From Nitrospirota bacterium (lineage in GTDB: Bacteria > Nitrospirota > 9FT-COMBO-42-15 > HDB-SIOI813), in contig JACRHF010000002.1 of NCBI GenBank assembly GCA_016217665.1, positions 1 through 39,402 of the forward strand: DNA of 39,402 bases, written 5' to 3'. Positions 1 through 9,182 of the stretch are shown piece after piece. The notes under the pieces are model-generated. The model did not search any database, was not told where the DNA came from, and was given only the letters and a program-made list of their open reading frames with translations. A program made the position numbers and the translations under genes. Position 1 is the stretch's first letter. Each line of letters starts with the position of its first letter.

Positions 1-92
1 ATGATCACAAGGGTCATAAAGTTTGAGCGGTAGATCATGTCCTCTTTGAGATTCTGGAACAGGAACACCCTGTAGAGCTTCAGGTATCTCAT
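1..92 (-). CDS. ABC-2 type transporter permease, N-terminal part only (runs off the window)
   Basis: Minus-strand reading from the ATG at 92..90 gives MRYLKLYRVFLFQNLKEDMIYRSNFMTLVI..., typical of the partner permease of the next gene. Confidence 0.6.
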   Translation of the reverse strand, partial: MRYLKLYRVFLFQNLKEDMIYRSNFMTLVI

Positions 93-108
93 GATATTGT
101 GGAAGATC

Positions 109-897
109 CTATGCACCGACGGCCTCATACCTCCTGATTCCCCGGATGAGGAGTATACGCGCGATGACGTAGAAGATCAGGATCCAGACGGAGAGCATGA
201 TAAAGGATGGCCAGGGGTTGTCCACCTTCCCGAGGTAGAGACTGATGGGGAAGAATACGAGATATTGGAAGGGAAGGATATTTGATATTTTCATAAGGAG
301 GCCTGGAAAGAGGTCAAGGGGGAGCATGGCGCCGGCAAAAAAGAGGATCAGGGTCTGCAGCATGTATTTGAAGGTACGGACCTGTGTCAGCCAGAAGGTG
401 ATCATTCCCACGCAGAAATCCATCTCAAAGGCAAGGACGATACCCAGGATAACGGATATGAGGAAATAGAGGAGGGTGATCAATCGTCCCGGAAATGCAA
501 AGTAACCTCCGAATAACAGGGATATCAGCCCTGCGGCGATGATAACAAAAAATGCCTCTAGGATCTTTCCCGACAGATTCACCGTAAACCAGTAGAGAAA
601 GTAGTCGAGGGGTTTTATCAGGAAATTTGAGAAATGTCCATCCTTGATATTGTCGATGACATCCCAACTGATGTAGGAGAAGATGACCGAGTTGATCATG
701 AGCTGGAGGAGATAATAGGTGGTGAGCTGGGAGAGGGTGTAGTTGCCGACCGTATTGCCTTCATGATATACCGTAGACCAGAGGTATAAGAGGACCCAGA
801 TGTACAGGGAATACCCGGCGATGTAGATAACTAAAGAGAAGCGGTACTGGAGAGAGTTCTGCCAGTTGATGTGGAAAAGTGTCAAATACTTCTTCAT
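109..897 (-). CDS. ABC-2 family transporter permease
   Basis: 262 aa hydrophobic ORF with about six TM segments, arranged as a pair with the partial permease at 1..92. Confidence 0.75.
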   Translation of the reverse strand: MKKYLTLFHINWQNSLQYRFSLVIYIAGYSLYIWVLLYLWSTVYHEGNTVGNYTLSQLTTYYLLQLMINSVIFSYISWDVIDNIKDGHFSNFLIKPLDYFLYWFTVNLSGKILEAFFVIIAAGLISLLFGGYFAFPGRLITLLYFLISVILGIVLAFEMDFCVGMITFWLTQVRTFKYMLQTLILFFAGAMLPLDLFPGLLMKISNILPFQYLVFFPISLYLGKVDNPWPSFIMLSVWILIFYVIARILLIRGIRRYEAVGA

Positions 898-1880
898 GTC
901 ATCGGGGGAAGGCTGCCCATCTGCCTCAATGCCAGACCTGCGGCGCCGACCACCCCTGCACTCCCCGGAAGTTTGCCCCGGACGATCTTTGTGCGCATCA
1001 TAACACGGCTGTAGGCCCTCTTCTCTATCTCCTCAAATGCCGCCGGCATGAAGAGATCCCATGCCCCGGTTACAGCGCCTGTCAGCACGATCATCTCCGG
1101 ATTCAGGATGTTGATCAGGCTGATGATTGCGATCCCCAGAGATGACCCGGCCTCTTTCAGGATACTGATGGAGAGCCTGTCACCCTGAGTGGCCGCGTCA
1201 TAGATCATCTTTGCAGTGATCTTTCGGCTGTCACCGCCGGAGAGCTTCTTGAGGATCGTCCTTTTTCCTTCTTTTATCGCCTCTGTGGCGCCCCTGACCA
1301 TCCCTGTTGCAGAAGAGTAGGCCTCCAGGCACCCATAGTTGCCGCAATTACATCTGGGACCATTCGGGTCTACCGTCATATGGCCGATCTCACCGGCCAT
1401 CCCGTGGGCCCCGTGCCACAGGTTCCCATCAAGGATGATGCCCCCGCCGATCCCCGTGCCCAGGGTCAGGCATATCAGGCTGTTGACCTTGCGCCCCGCC
1501 CCCCTCCATTTCTCACCGAACGCGGCGACATTCGCATCATTGTCCATGGATACCGGGAGGTTAATGACCCTCTCGATCAATGATCTCAAGGGGACATCTC
1601 TCCAGCCTGGAAAGTTGGGTGATGTGACGACGATCCCTTTGTCTAACTTGATGATACCGGGTGAGCCAATACCGACGGCCACGACCTTGTTACCCCTTTT
1701 ATCTTCCCGGTCAATCAGTTCTCTCACACTCCCGGTGATACAGATCAAAACAAGGTCTTTTCTGCGCCCCTTCGGGATCCCGATCTGTTTAAAATTGCGT
1801 AAGCGACCTTCTCTTGTGACAATACCCGCACGGACTGCGGACCCCCCTAAATCAACCCCTATAACGACCTCTCCAGAGAT
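894..1880 (-). CDS. ROK family sugar kinase / glucokinase-like
   Basis: VIGVDLGGSAVRAG, VSMDNDANVAAFGE, LTLGTGIGGGII, and Cys-rich CNCGNYGCLEAYSS motif of ROK proteins. The start is uncertain: no ATG/GTG/TTG near the domain start, but a GGAGG lies 7 nt before an ATC at 1880..1878. Confidence 0.9.
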   Translation of the reverse strand: MSGEVVIGVDLGGSAVRAGIVTREGRLRNFKQIGIPKGRRKDLVLICITGSVRELIDREDKRGNKVVAVGIGSPGIIKLDKGIVVTSPNFPGWRDVPLRSLIERVINLPVSMDNDANVAAFGEKWRGAGRKVNSLICLTLGTGIGGGIILDGNLWHGAHGMAGEIGHMTVDPNGPRCNCGNYGCLEAYSSATGMVRGATEAIKEGKRTILKKLSGGDSRKITAKMIYDAATQGDRLSISILKEAGSSLGIAIISLINILNPEMIVLTGAVTGAWDLFMPAAFEEIEKRAYSRVMMRTKIVRGKLPGSAGVVGAAGLALRQMGSLPPMT

Positions 1881-1911
1881 ATCTTTTCCTCCATTCCCGG
1901 ATTCAGCGACC

Positions 1912-2373
1912 TTATTTCTTGACAGGCGGTGCAGGCGGGGCCTGTCCGGCCTTCGACATTGAGAGGGCGATCTCTTTGGCCTTATCACGCTGGTCCTTGG
2001 TGAGCACCTTATTCTCAAGGGCCATCGCCTCTATGACGGTAAACTTCCCGTCTGTCTCAAGGGTGACGATATTGTTTAAAAGCTCACGGACCTTTTTGAG
2101 ATCAACCTCTTCTTCCTTTGTAACCGCATTCAGTGCTTGCTGTGCCTTTATAATAGACGGGGTGAGCGCCTCCAACTTTTTGATCGCCTCCTTTTCGACC
2201 GCCATCAACTTATCTTCCTGCTCCTTGGAGATTCCAATCTTGTCTTTTACAGAGAGATAGAAAGGGGCTGGTCCCACACCCCTCTTGGTTTGGTTTTGTT
2301 CCTCTGCTATCGAAGGTGTCGCAGCCGCTATGCTCAAGACAATTGATAATCCAAGCAGTAAAAGTTTTTTCAT
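1912..2373 (-). CDS. Spy/CpxP-like periplasmic protein
   Basis: Signal peptide MKKLLLLGLSIVLSIAAATPSIA followed by a helical region (LGISKEQEDKL-like pattern, KVLTKDQRDKAKEIA). Confidence 0.55.
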   Translation of the reverse strand: MKKLLLLGLSIVLSIAAATPSIAEEQNQTKRGVGPAPFYLSVKDKIGISKEQEDKLMAVEKEAIKKLEALTPSIIKAQQALNAVTKEEEVDLKKVRELLNNIVTLETDGKFTVIEAMALENKVLTKDQRDKAKEIALSMSKAGQAPPAPPVKK

Positions 2374-2434
2374 CGAGTGGCTCCTTTTGGTTTTAAGGTT
2401 AACAGGTACAGTGTAGCGTAATCGTGAAAAGACG

Positions 2435-3427
2435 TCAATTTAGGGAAATTCCGGCGGAGTAGTGTACCTTCCCCTGGCTGTCGACGATGACCCCCTCGAT
2501 TCCAGGAAGGCCTTTAATCAGCTTCATGCCGTCTTCAGGTCCGAGGACAAAGACGGCCGTGGAGAGGGCATCGGAGGTCATGGTGTCAGGGGCTAAGATA
2601 GTGACGCTCTGACAGCCCCTTGCCGGATAGCCTGTCTTGGGATCCATGATGTGGTGGTAGAGGATTCCGTCTTTGATAAAAAATCTCTCATAATCTCCGG
2701 AGGTCGAGATGGAGATGTTGCTGAGGGGCAATTTACCGAGGAGTCTTTCCCTGCTCCGGGGATGCCGGATGCCGATGTCCCAAGGTTTTCCATCGTTCGT
2801 CCCTTGGACCCGCATATCCCCCCCTGCCTTTACGATGGCATTTTTAATGCCGGAGTTAACCAGCGCCTGCATGGCCTTATCCACCGCATAACCCTTTGCA
2901 ATGGCGCCAAGTCCGATGGCCATCTCCGGTTTCCTGAGGAAGACGGTCTTTTTGACCTCATCCAGTTCAATATTTTTATAGTTGACTAAGGGAAGCATCT
3001 TCTGGATCTCCTCCGGCGCCGGGAGGCGCTCCTGCCCCTTTGCAAAATTCCACACCCCCCGCATCGCGGCCCAGGAGATGTCAAAGGCGCCGTTGGAGAG
3101 TCCGGAGACCTTCTGTGCCGCTGCAATGACCTGGAATAGCTCATCCGGCACGGGCACAGCCTCTTTGCCGGACTTTTGATTGACAAGGGATATGGGAGTG
3201 CCATCCCTCCACTCGCTCATCTCGGCTTCGATCCGCTCCATCTCCCGGATCGCCGCATCAAATGCTGCATTCACCCTGGCCTCATCCGTCTCATCTGCAG
3301 CAGAGGCCGTCAGTTCTATATCCGTACCCATGACGACACTGTTTCTTTTAAATACCTCTGCCGCAGAAAGGGGAGGGGTTGTTAAGGAGGTGAGTATCAG
3401 AAGGATAAGGACAACCGGCTTATACAT
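2435..3427 (-). CDS. apbE: FAD:protein FMN transferase (ApbE)
   Basis: MGTDIELTASA, MSEWRDGTPISLVNQ, DISWAAMRGVWNF, GLGAIAKGYAVDKA, AGGDMRVQG, YHHIMDPKTGYPARG, SDALSTAVFVLG. Start set at MYKPVVLILLILTSL (signal peptide); the longer ORF start reads through a repeat. Confidence 0.93.
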   Translation of the reverse strand: MYKPVVLILLILTSLTTPPLSAAEVFKRNSVVMGTDIELTASAADETDEARVNAAFDAAIREMERIEAEMSEWRDGTPISLVNQKSGKEAVPVPDELFQVIAAAQKVSGLSNGAFDISWAAMRGVWNFAKGQERLPAPEEIQKMLPLVNYKNIELDEVKKTVFLRKPEMAIGLGAIAKGYAVDKAMQALVNSGIKNAIVKAGGDMRVQGTNDGKPWDIGIRHPRSRERLLGKLPLSNISISTSGDYERFFIKDGILYHHIMDPKTGYPARGCQSVTILAPDTMTSDALSTAVFVLGPEDGMKLIKGLPGIEGVIVDSQGKVHYSAGISLN

Positions 3428-3438
3428 ATCTACACTAT

Positions 3439-3582
3439 AAATTTGATGAACTCGTAAAAAGTCGCCAGAAGCACTATTTGTCATTCTGAGCGAAGCGAAG
3501 AATCTGATAAAACAATGAGTTATCAGACCCTTCGCTTCGCTCAGGGTGACAGTGAAGGACTTTTTACGATTTCATCAGATTT
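3439..3582. repeat. MITE-like nested inverted repeat (about 144 bp)
   Basis: Outer arms aaatttgatgaactcgtaaaaagtc / gactttttacgatttcatcagattt, with an inner palindrome gtcattctgagcgaagcgaagaatctga...tcagacccttcgcttcgctcagggtgac (3480..3550). Confidence 0.8.
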
Positions 3583-3740
3583 GATTGGAGCTTTGATGGG
3601 AAAGAACCTGATATGGAAGGAGATTGACCTGATCGTTGAGTTTCTTCATTCCCTGGAGAGGAGAATTCCGGAAGAGGCTTTAAGATTACCGGTTCTGCCG
3701 GCATCTACACCGGCTACACCAAAACCGGTTTTTAAATAAC

Positions 3741-3884
3741 AACAGGAGGAAGTTAACCATCTATGATGCCTTAATAGCCCAGGCTGTAATTAAAGTAGAG
3801 GCAGATCAGCTTATAACGTTGAATGTTGCGGACGTTAAGAGGGTCACTCCTGAGAAACTATTGCATGCCGCCTCTTCGTCGTAA
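3741..3884 (+). pseudogene. C-terminal remnant of a PIN-domain (VapC-type) toxin
   Basis: 3759..3884 translates as IYDALIAQAVIKVEADQLITLNVADVKRVTPEKLLHAASSS*, matching the C-terminal PIN pattern (xDALIAxxAxxxxAxxLxTxNxxDF). No upstream PIN region is present. Confidence 0.65.
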
Positions 3885-3953
3885 ATAAATCTGTTCCCTT
3901 ATTTACTCTTAGGTAGGGATGCCTGCGGCGTCTCACACTTTTCATTATGGTGG

Positions 3954-5771
3954 TTATTGGGGTATTAGCGGCCAAAAGAGCGGGAATAATAAGACGATTG
4001 TTATGAATAAAAGTAGCGTCAACGGCAAGCCGACTTTTAAAAAGTCTCTAAAACTATACCCTCCCGGACCCATAATCAGCATGTTTACCGGGTGCCCCAG
4101 GGGTGTCATAAAGGCCATTGATGTTGCTAAAGCTACGCCCATGACCATTGACCGTGGATTTGCACCAATGTCCCGGGCTGCTTGAATAGCAATCGGGGCC
4201 ATGATGGCGGCCACAGCAGCACCATTCATGGCTTGGGTTAACAATACAGTCAGCCAAAACAACCCCCCCAGCAGAACCAGAGGACCGGCCGGCCCTACTA
4301 TTGTAATTATCCATTCCGCAAGGAATGAGGCAGCACCGGTTTTAGTGATTGCAATGCCCATCGGCAGCATCCCGGCAACCAGGAATATGGTCTTCCATTC
4401 AACCGATTGGTAGGCCTGGTCCATCGTCAACACTCCGAGCAGCACCATCGCCAGCGCCCCGCCCAGCATTGCCTCACCAACGATTGTTGGCCGGAGTGCC
4501 GCCAGCAGCAAAACGACACCCATAATGATTAATGCCAGCCGGCCTTTGCCAGGTACTAATTTTACTTTTTCTTTACCATTCGCCAATACTATGATATCCG
4601 GTTCAGTGTGTAGTATCCGCAGACGCTCGCGTGGCCCTTGCATGAGAAGCGCATCCCCGAACTGAAGAGGCAGATCGGTTAGGCCGGTGTGGATTTGCCG
4701 GCCGCCGCGCCAGATCGCCAGCACCGTCAGACCGTACTTATCGCGAAAGTGTGCCTGACGCAGTGTTTGGCCGATTAGCCCGGAACGTGGAGCCAATACT
4801 GCTTCAGCTACTACAATAGCGGTTGATTCCAGGTCTTGCTCGCTCCAGTTGCGGGGCGGAAGAATCTCAAAGTAGGGTTCCACATCGAGCTGATGTAAAT
4901 CCTCTACCTTACCAGTAAAAAGGATGATGTCGCCTTGCTGCAGGATATGATCCGGGGTTGGGGAAAGGGTTACAAGGCCGTTTCGCTCGATTGCTACCGC
5001 AGTGAGATTGAATCGTTCCCTGAATGCACTCTGGGCCAATGATTTGCCGTTCATAACTGATCCAACCGGTACGCGAATCCGGAATAAACTTTCACCGAGA
5101 CGATAAACATCAATTAGGTCGCCTTCAGTCTGGCGGATGGCCTCCATATAATGGGCAGGCGCTTGCGCCGGCAACATGCGCCGTCCGACAAGCACCATAT
5201 AAGCCACACCAACAATGACAACAGGCAGGCCTATGGGAGCGAAGTCTAACAGGCCATAACCGGCCAATCCATGATCACGCAGCAGGCTGCTGACGACAAT
5301 GTTGGTGGTAGTGAGCAGGGTGGCCATGCCACCAAGAATCGTAGCGAAAGCCAGAGGCATCAAAGTACGCGCAGGATTAACCCCCGCCTTGTGTCCGGCC
5401 CCCGAAACTACTGGCAGCAGGACCGACGTTGCAGCGATGTTGTTCATAAAAAGGGAAAGGAATGCACCAGCCAGCATAATGATCATCACCAGCCAGCTCT
5501 CACGGGTACCGGCAATTCTTGCCAGTAGATTGCCGATCTGTTCAGTTACGCCAGTGCGCCGTAACCCGTCTGCCAGGATAAATATGGCCAGTATAGTAAT
5601 TACCGCCGAACGGCTGAAACCGGAGAATGCTTCCTGGGGTGTCAGAATACCGGTCAACCCGAGGGTGACTACAGTCAACAGAGCAATGAGGTCGGCGCGC
5701 ATACGGTTGCTCAGAAACAAGCCAACGTCTGCAATCAGGATTATGAAAATGAGAAGTAGTTGGATATTCAT
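3954..5771 (-). CDS. SLC13-family permease with two RCK_C (TrkA-C) domains
   Basis: About ten hydrophobic segments; FLSLFMNNIAATSVLLPV and MTPLGHPVNMLIMGPGGYSFRDFLKVG motifs; two RCK-like domains (FRIRVPVGSVMNGKSLAQSAFRERFNLTAVAIERNG; VLAPRSGLIGQTLRQAHFRDKYGLTVLAIWRGG). Confidence 0.9.
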   Translation of the reverse strand: MNIQLLLIFIILIADVGLFLSNRMRADLIALLTVVTLGLTGILTPQEAFSGFSRSAVITILAIFILADGLRRTGVTEQIGNLLARIAGTRESWLVMIIMLAGAFLSLFMNNIAATSVLLPVVSGAGHKAGVNPARTLMPLAFATILGGMATLLTTTNIVVSSLLRDHGLAGYGLLDFAPIGLPVVIVGVAYMVLVGRRMLPAQAPAHYMEAIRQTEGDLIDVYRLGESLFRIRVPVGSVMNGKSLAQSAFRERFNLTAVAIERNGLVTLSPTPDHILQQGDIILFTGKVEDLHQLDVEPYFEILPPRNWSEQDLESTAIVVAEAVLAPRSGLIGQTLRQAHFRDKYGLTVLAIWRGGRQIHTGLTDLPLQFGDALLMQGPRERLRILHTEPDIIVLANGKEKVKLVPGKGRLALIIMGVVLLLAALRPTIVGEAMLGGALAMVLLGVLTMDQAYQSVEWKTIFLVAGMLPMGIAITKTGAASFLAEWIITIVGPAGPLVLLGGLFWLTVLLTQAMNGAAVAAIMAPIAIQAARDIGANPRSMVMGVALATSMAFMTPLGHPVNMLIMGPGGYSFRDFLKVGLPLTLLLFITIVLLFPLFWPLIPQ

Positions 5772-6030
5772 TCGATATGAATATGGATAGGAATTTACTT
5801 TTCTGAGGTTAAAGTAGCAGGATGAGATTTTGCTGTCAATAGGAATTCCCACCATCCCAGATGCATGAGGATATTCTGAGGGAGGCGAGTATCAGAGATA
5901 AGAACATCCGGCTTAATCTCTGCGCCCCCTTTAGCCTTGACAGTCAGTGCCTCCTTTCCTTATAATCCTTTAATACGAGGTCTTACGCTATGTATTCTAT
6001 TGCCAGATTGCTGAAAAAGTCTTTTTGTTT

Positions 6031-6129
6031 GTCATCCTGACCCTGAACGAAGTGAAGGGGAAGGATCTGACTCCTAAGGAGAACAGAGAGTTATCAGATT
6101 CTTCGTCGCCCTGGGCGACTCAGAATGAC
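6031..6129. repeat. Degenerate palindromic repeat of the gtcattctgag/ctcagaatgac family
   Basis: gtcatcctgaccctgaacgaagtgaagg...cagattcttcg...ctcagaatgac, bracketed by ttgctgaaaaagtc / ggatttctcagcagcc. Confidence 0.65.
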
Positions 6130-6180
6130 AATTTGCTGGATTTCTCAGCAGCCTATTACAGGACAGATCGGGGAGCAAAT

Positions 6181-7047
6181 TTGACATTTCAGGAGCTTAT
6201 ACTTTCACTCCAGAGGTTCTGGGCAGACAGGGGATGCGTCCTGCAGCAGCCCTATGATATAGAGGTGGGTGCAGGCACATTTAATCCTGCCACCTTTTTC
6301 AGGGTCCTGGGCCCGGATCCCTGGCGGGTGGCCTATGTGGAGCCATCGAGGAGGCCGACCGACGGCCGTTATGGAGAGAATCCGAACCGGCTTCAGCACT
6401 ATTACCAGTTCCAGGTGGTCCTGAAACCCGCGCCTGAGGATGTGCAGGGACTTTACCTGCAAAGCCTTGCCTCACTCGGTCTCAAGGCAGAGGAGCATGA
6501 TATCCGTTTTGTAGAGGACGACTGGGAGTCCCCGACATTGGGGGCATGGGGGCTGGGTTGGGAGGTCTGGCTGGATGGGATGGAGATTACCCAGTTCACC
6601 TATTTTCAGGAGGTCGGGGGGATAGAATTGGATCCGATATCTGTGGAACTGACATACGGGCTTGAGCGGATTGCCATGTATCTTCAGGGGGTGGATAATG
6701 TGTTTGACCTCACATGGACAGAGGGGGTCCAATATGGCTATATCCACCACCCTACCGAGGTCGAGTTTTCGCGCTACAATTTTGAAGAAGCGGATGTGGC
6801 TATGCTCTCTTCCTGTTTCAGTATGTATGAGAAAGAGGCGTCTGCGCTGATCGGGAAGGGGCTGATCCTGCCGGCCTATGACTATTGTCTTAAGACATCC
6901 CATCTTTTTAATCTCCTCGATGCAAGGAAGGCGATCAGCGTGGCGGAGAGGACAGGCTATATCGCAAGGGTGAGAAACCTTGCAAGACGGTGTGCTGAGG
7001 GGTATGTAAAGAAGAGACTGGAAGCCGCTGCTGTTGGAAATTTTTGA
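6181..7047 (+). CDS. glyQ: Glycyl-tRNA synthetase alpha subunit
   Basis: [86 protein letters not shown] start at 6181 with an upstream gggag; the longer ORF from 6025 passes through a repeat. Confidence 0.97.
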   Translation: MTFQELILSLQRFWADRGCVLQQPYDIEVGAGTFNPATFFRVLGPDPWRVAYVEPSRRPTDGRYGENPNRLQHYYQFQVVLKPAPEDVQGLYLQSLASLGLKAEEHDIRFVEDDWESPTLGAWGLGWEVWLDGMEITQFTYFQEVGGIELDPISVELTYGLERIAMYLQGVDNVFDLTWTEGVQYGYIHHPTEVEFSRYNFEEADVAMLSSCFSMYEKEASALIGKGLILPAYDYCLKTSHLFNLLDARKAISVAERTGYIARVRNLARRCAEGYVKKRLEAAAVGNF

Positions 7048-7062
7048 GCGTCAATTGATAAT

Positions 7063-9141
7063 ATGAACAATGACCTGCTGTTAGAAATAGGGACTGAGGA
7101 GATTCCGGCAAGGTTTATGCCGCCTGCCATTGCAGCACTGAAGGAGTCTTCAGAGAGGCTCTTCAAAGAGAGGCGCCTGCAGGTCCGAGATGTCGTGGTC
7201 TATGGGACACCCAGACGCATCGTCCTGATCGCAAGGGGGTTGAGTGAGATCCAGGGAGATCTGACCACGGAGGTGTTGGGTCCGCCGAAGGGTGTGGCAT
7301 TCGATAAAGACGGGATGCCGACAAAAGCCGCTATTGGATTCGCCAAAGGACAGGGGGTGGATGTCTCTGCCCTCAGGGTGAAGAGTACAGAGAAGGGGGA
7401 GTATCTCTGTATCGAGAAACATGAAAAGGGGCAGAGGACGAGGGATATCCTCCCGGCTATCCTTGAGGAGGCCCTGGCGTCTATCGCCTTTCCAAAGGCG
7501 ATGCGATGGAACGACACCCGGGCACGCTTTGCCCGCCCCATCAAGTGGATATTGGCGCTCCTAAATGGAGAGACTTTATCCCTCAGATTCGCCGGAATCG
7601 AGAGCGGCAGCGTTTCCTATGGGCACCATTTCATGAGACCCGGGGCATTTCAGGTTAAACGAATTGAGGATTATTTTGATGGGACGGCAAGAAACTTCGT
7701 GATCGTTGATCCGGCGGAAAGACGGAGGCGGATCGGGGAGGGAGTCAGGGCGATCGCAGAAGAGAAGGGCGGTTCCGTTGTCGGTGAGGAAGAACTATTT
7801 GAAGAGGTCACCTTCCTGACAGAATATCCTGTACCCATCTGCGGGAGATTTGACGAGGCCTATTTAGCCCTTCCAAAGGATGTGTTGATTACCGTGATGA
7901 GGGCGCATCAGCGCTGTTTCTCTCTTGAAAAAGGGGGGAAGCTCCTCCCCTATTTCATTGCCGTCAGCAATACGGATCCTAAGAATCCTGATATTGTCAG
8001 AAACGGCTATGAGAGGGTCATCAGGGCGCGGCTCTCAGATGCCAAATTCTTCTTTGAGGCAGACTGCCGGAAGAGGCTGGAGACCCATGCAGAGAAGTTA
8101 AGACAGGTGGTCTTTATGGGAAAGCTCGGGACCCTGTGGGATAAGGTTCAGAGGTTGACCGGATTATCAGGGCCGTTCTGTTCGTTATTAGGGTACCCTG
8201 AGATCAAGGCCGCGGCAGAGAAGGCCGCGCAGCTTGCGAAGGCTGATCTGATGACAGAGATGGTGGGTGAATTCCCGGAGCTTCAGGGGGTCATGGGGAT
8301 GGAATATGCCGTGCGTCAGGGGGAGACGGAAGAAGTAGCGCAGGCGATCTATGAACACTATCTTCCCCGGTTCTCCGGGGATATCCTCCCTTCTACCCCG
8401 GCGGGGAAGGTCCTTGCGATTGCAGAAAAGATAGACAATCTTGTGGGATGTTTTGGCACCGGAAATATCCCCACAGGTTCTTATGATCCCTACGCCCTCA
8501 GGCGTCAGTCCATAGGGATCCTCAATATCCTGATTGCAGGGAGGCATCTTGTCTCTCTCAAGGAAGTGATCAGGATGGCCCTGACGGCTTATGGTGACAG
8601 GATCGATGGAAACAGGCAGGAAGAGATCTTATCCGGTGTGCTTGAGTTTATGAGAGAGAGGCTGAGCACCTTACTGGCGACCGAGGGGTACCGGTACGAT
8701 GGCGTGCGGGCCGTGCTTGCTACCGGTCTTGATGACCCGTATGACGCCTTCCTCAGGATCACTGCCCTGGAACGGTTCCGCCAGAGGCCGGAGTTTGAAT
8801 CCCTGACCCTCTCCTTTAAACGGGTCATGAATATCATCCCCCCGGACTTTACCGGAGAGGTGAGAGAGGGGGAACTCCGGGAGAGGGAAGAGAAAGACCT
8901 TTATAGTTCCTACAGGGAGATTAAAGATAAGGTGCTCCTGCAGAGAGAGAGGCATGATTATGAGAATGCCTTTGCCTCTGTTGCTGAACTTAAACCAAAG
9001 GTTGACCTATTTTTCGATAAGGTCCTGGTCATGGACAAGGATATGAACCTGAGGAACAACAGGCTCTCTTTGTTAAATGATATGAAAGGACTGTTTTTAG
9101 GGTTGGCGGATTTTACGCAGATCGTGATAGAGGGGGATTAA
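7063..9141 (+). CDS. glyS: Glycyl-tRNA synthetase beta subunit
   Basis: LLLEIGTEEIPARFMPPAI, FPKAMRWN, directly downstream of glyQ. Confidence 0.97.
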   Translation: MNNDLLLEIGTEEIPARFMPPAIAALKESSERLFKERRLQVRDVVVYGTPRRIVLIARGLSEIQGDLTTEVLGPPKGVAFDKDGMPTKAAIGFAKGQGVDVSALRVKSTEKGEYLCIEKHEKGQRTRDILPAILEEALASIAFPKAMRWNDTRARFARPIKWILALLNGETLSLRFAGIESGSVSYGHHFMRPGAFQVKRIEDYFDGTARNFVIVDPAERRRRIGEGVRAIAEEKGGSVVGEEELFEEVTFLTEYPVPICGRFDEAYLALPKDVLITVMRAHQRCFSLEKGGKLLPYFIAVSNTDPKNPDIVRNGYERVIRARLSDAKFFFEADCRKRLETHAEKLRQVVFMGKLGTLWDKVQRLTGLSGPFCSLLGYPEIKAAAEKAAQLAKADLMTEMVGEFPELQGVMGMEYAVRQGETEEVAQAIYEHYLPRFSGDILPSTPAGKVLAIAEKIDNLVGCFGTGNIPTGSYDPYALRRQSIGILNILIAGRHLVSLKEVIRMALTAYGDRIDGNRQEEILSGVLEFMRERLSTLLATEGYRYDGVRAVLATGLDDPYDAFLRITALERFRQRPEFESLTLSFKRVMNIIPPDFTGEVREGELREREEKDLYSSYREIKDKVLLQRERHDYENAFASVAELKPKVDLFFDKVLVMDKDMNLRNNRLSLLNDMKGLFLGLADFTQIVIEGD

Positions 9142-9182
9142 AAGGGAGATAGTCGGCTGAGAGAGGTAACCAGGTAAGAGGC

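Noticed and set aside
1339-1962. 207-aa plus-strand ORF opposite the ROK gene
   Set aside because: Antisense shadow ORF rich in Pro/Arg/Ser; the ROK gene explains the region.
3428-3484. N-terminal extension of the apbE ORF (MTNSASGDFLRVHQIYSVD)
   Set aside because: Lies in the repeat element; the signal peptide starts at MYKPVV (3427).
3515-3739. 74-aa plus-strand ORF overlapping the palindromic element
   Set aside because: First third is repeat DNA and the rest shows no recognisable domain; not supported as a real gene.
6025-6180. N-terminal 52-aa extension of the glyQ ORF
   Set aside because: It translates a palindromic repeat; a TTG with a good Shine-Dalgarno sequence at 6181 begins the conserved GlyQ N-terminus.
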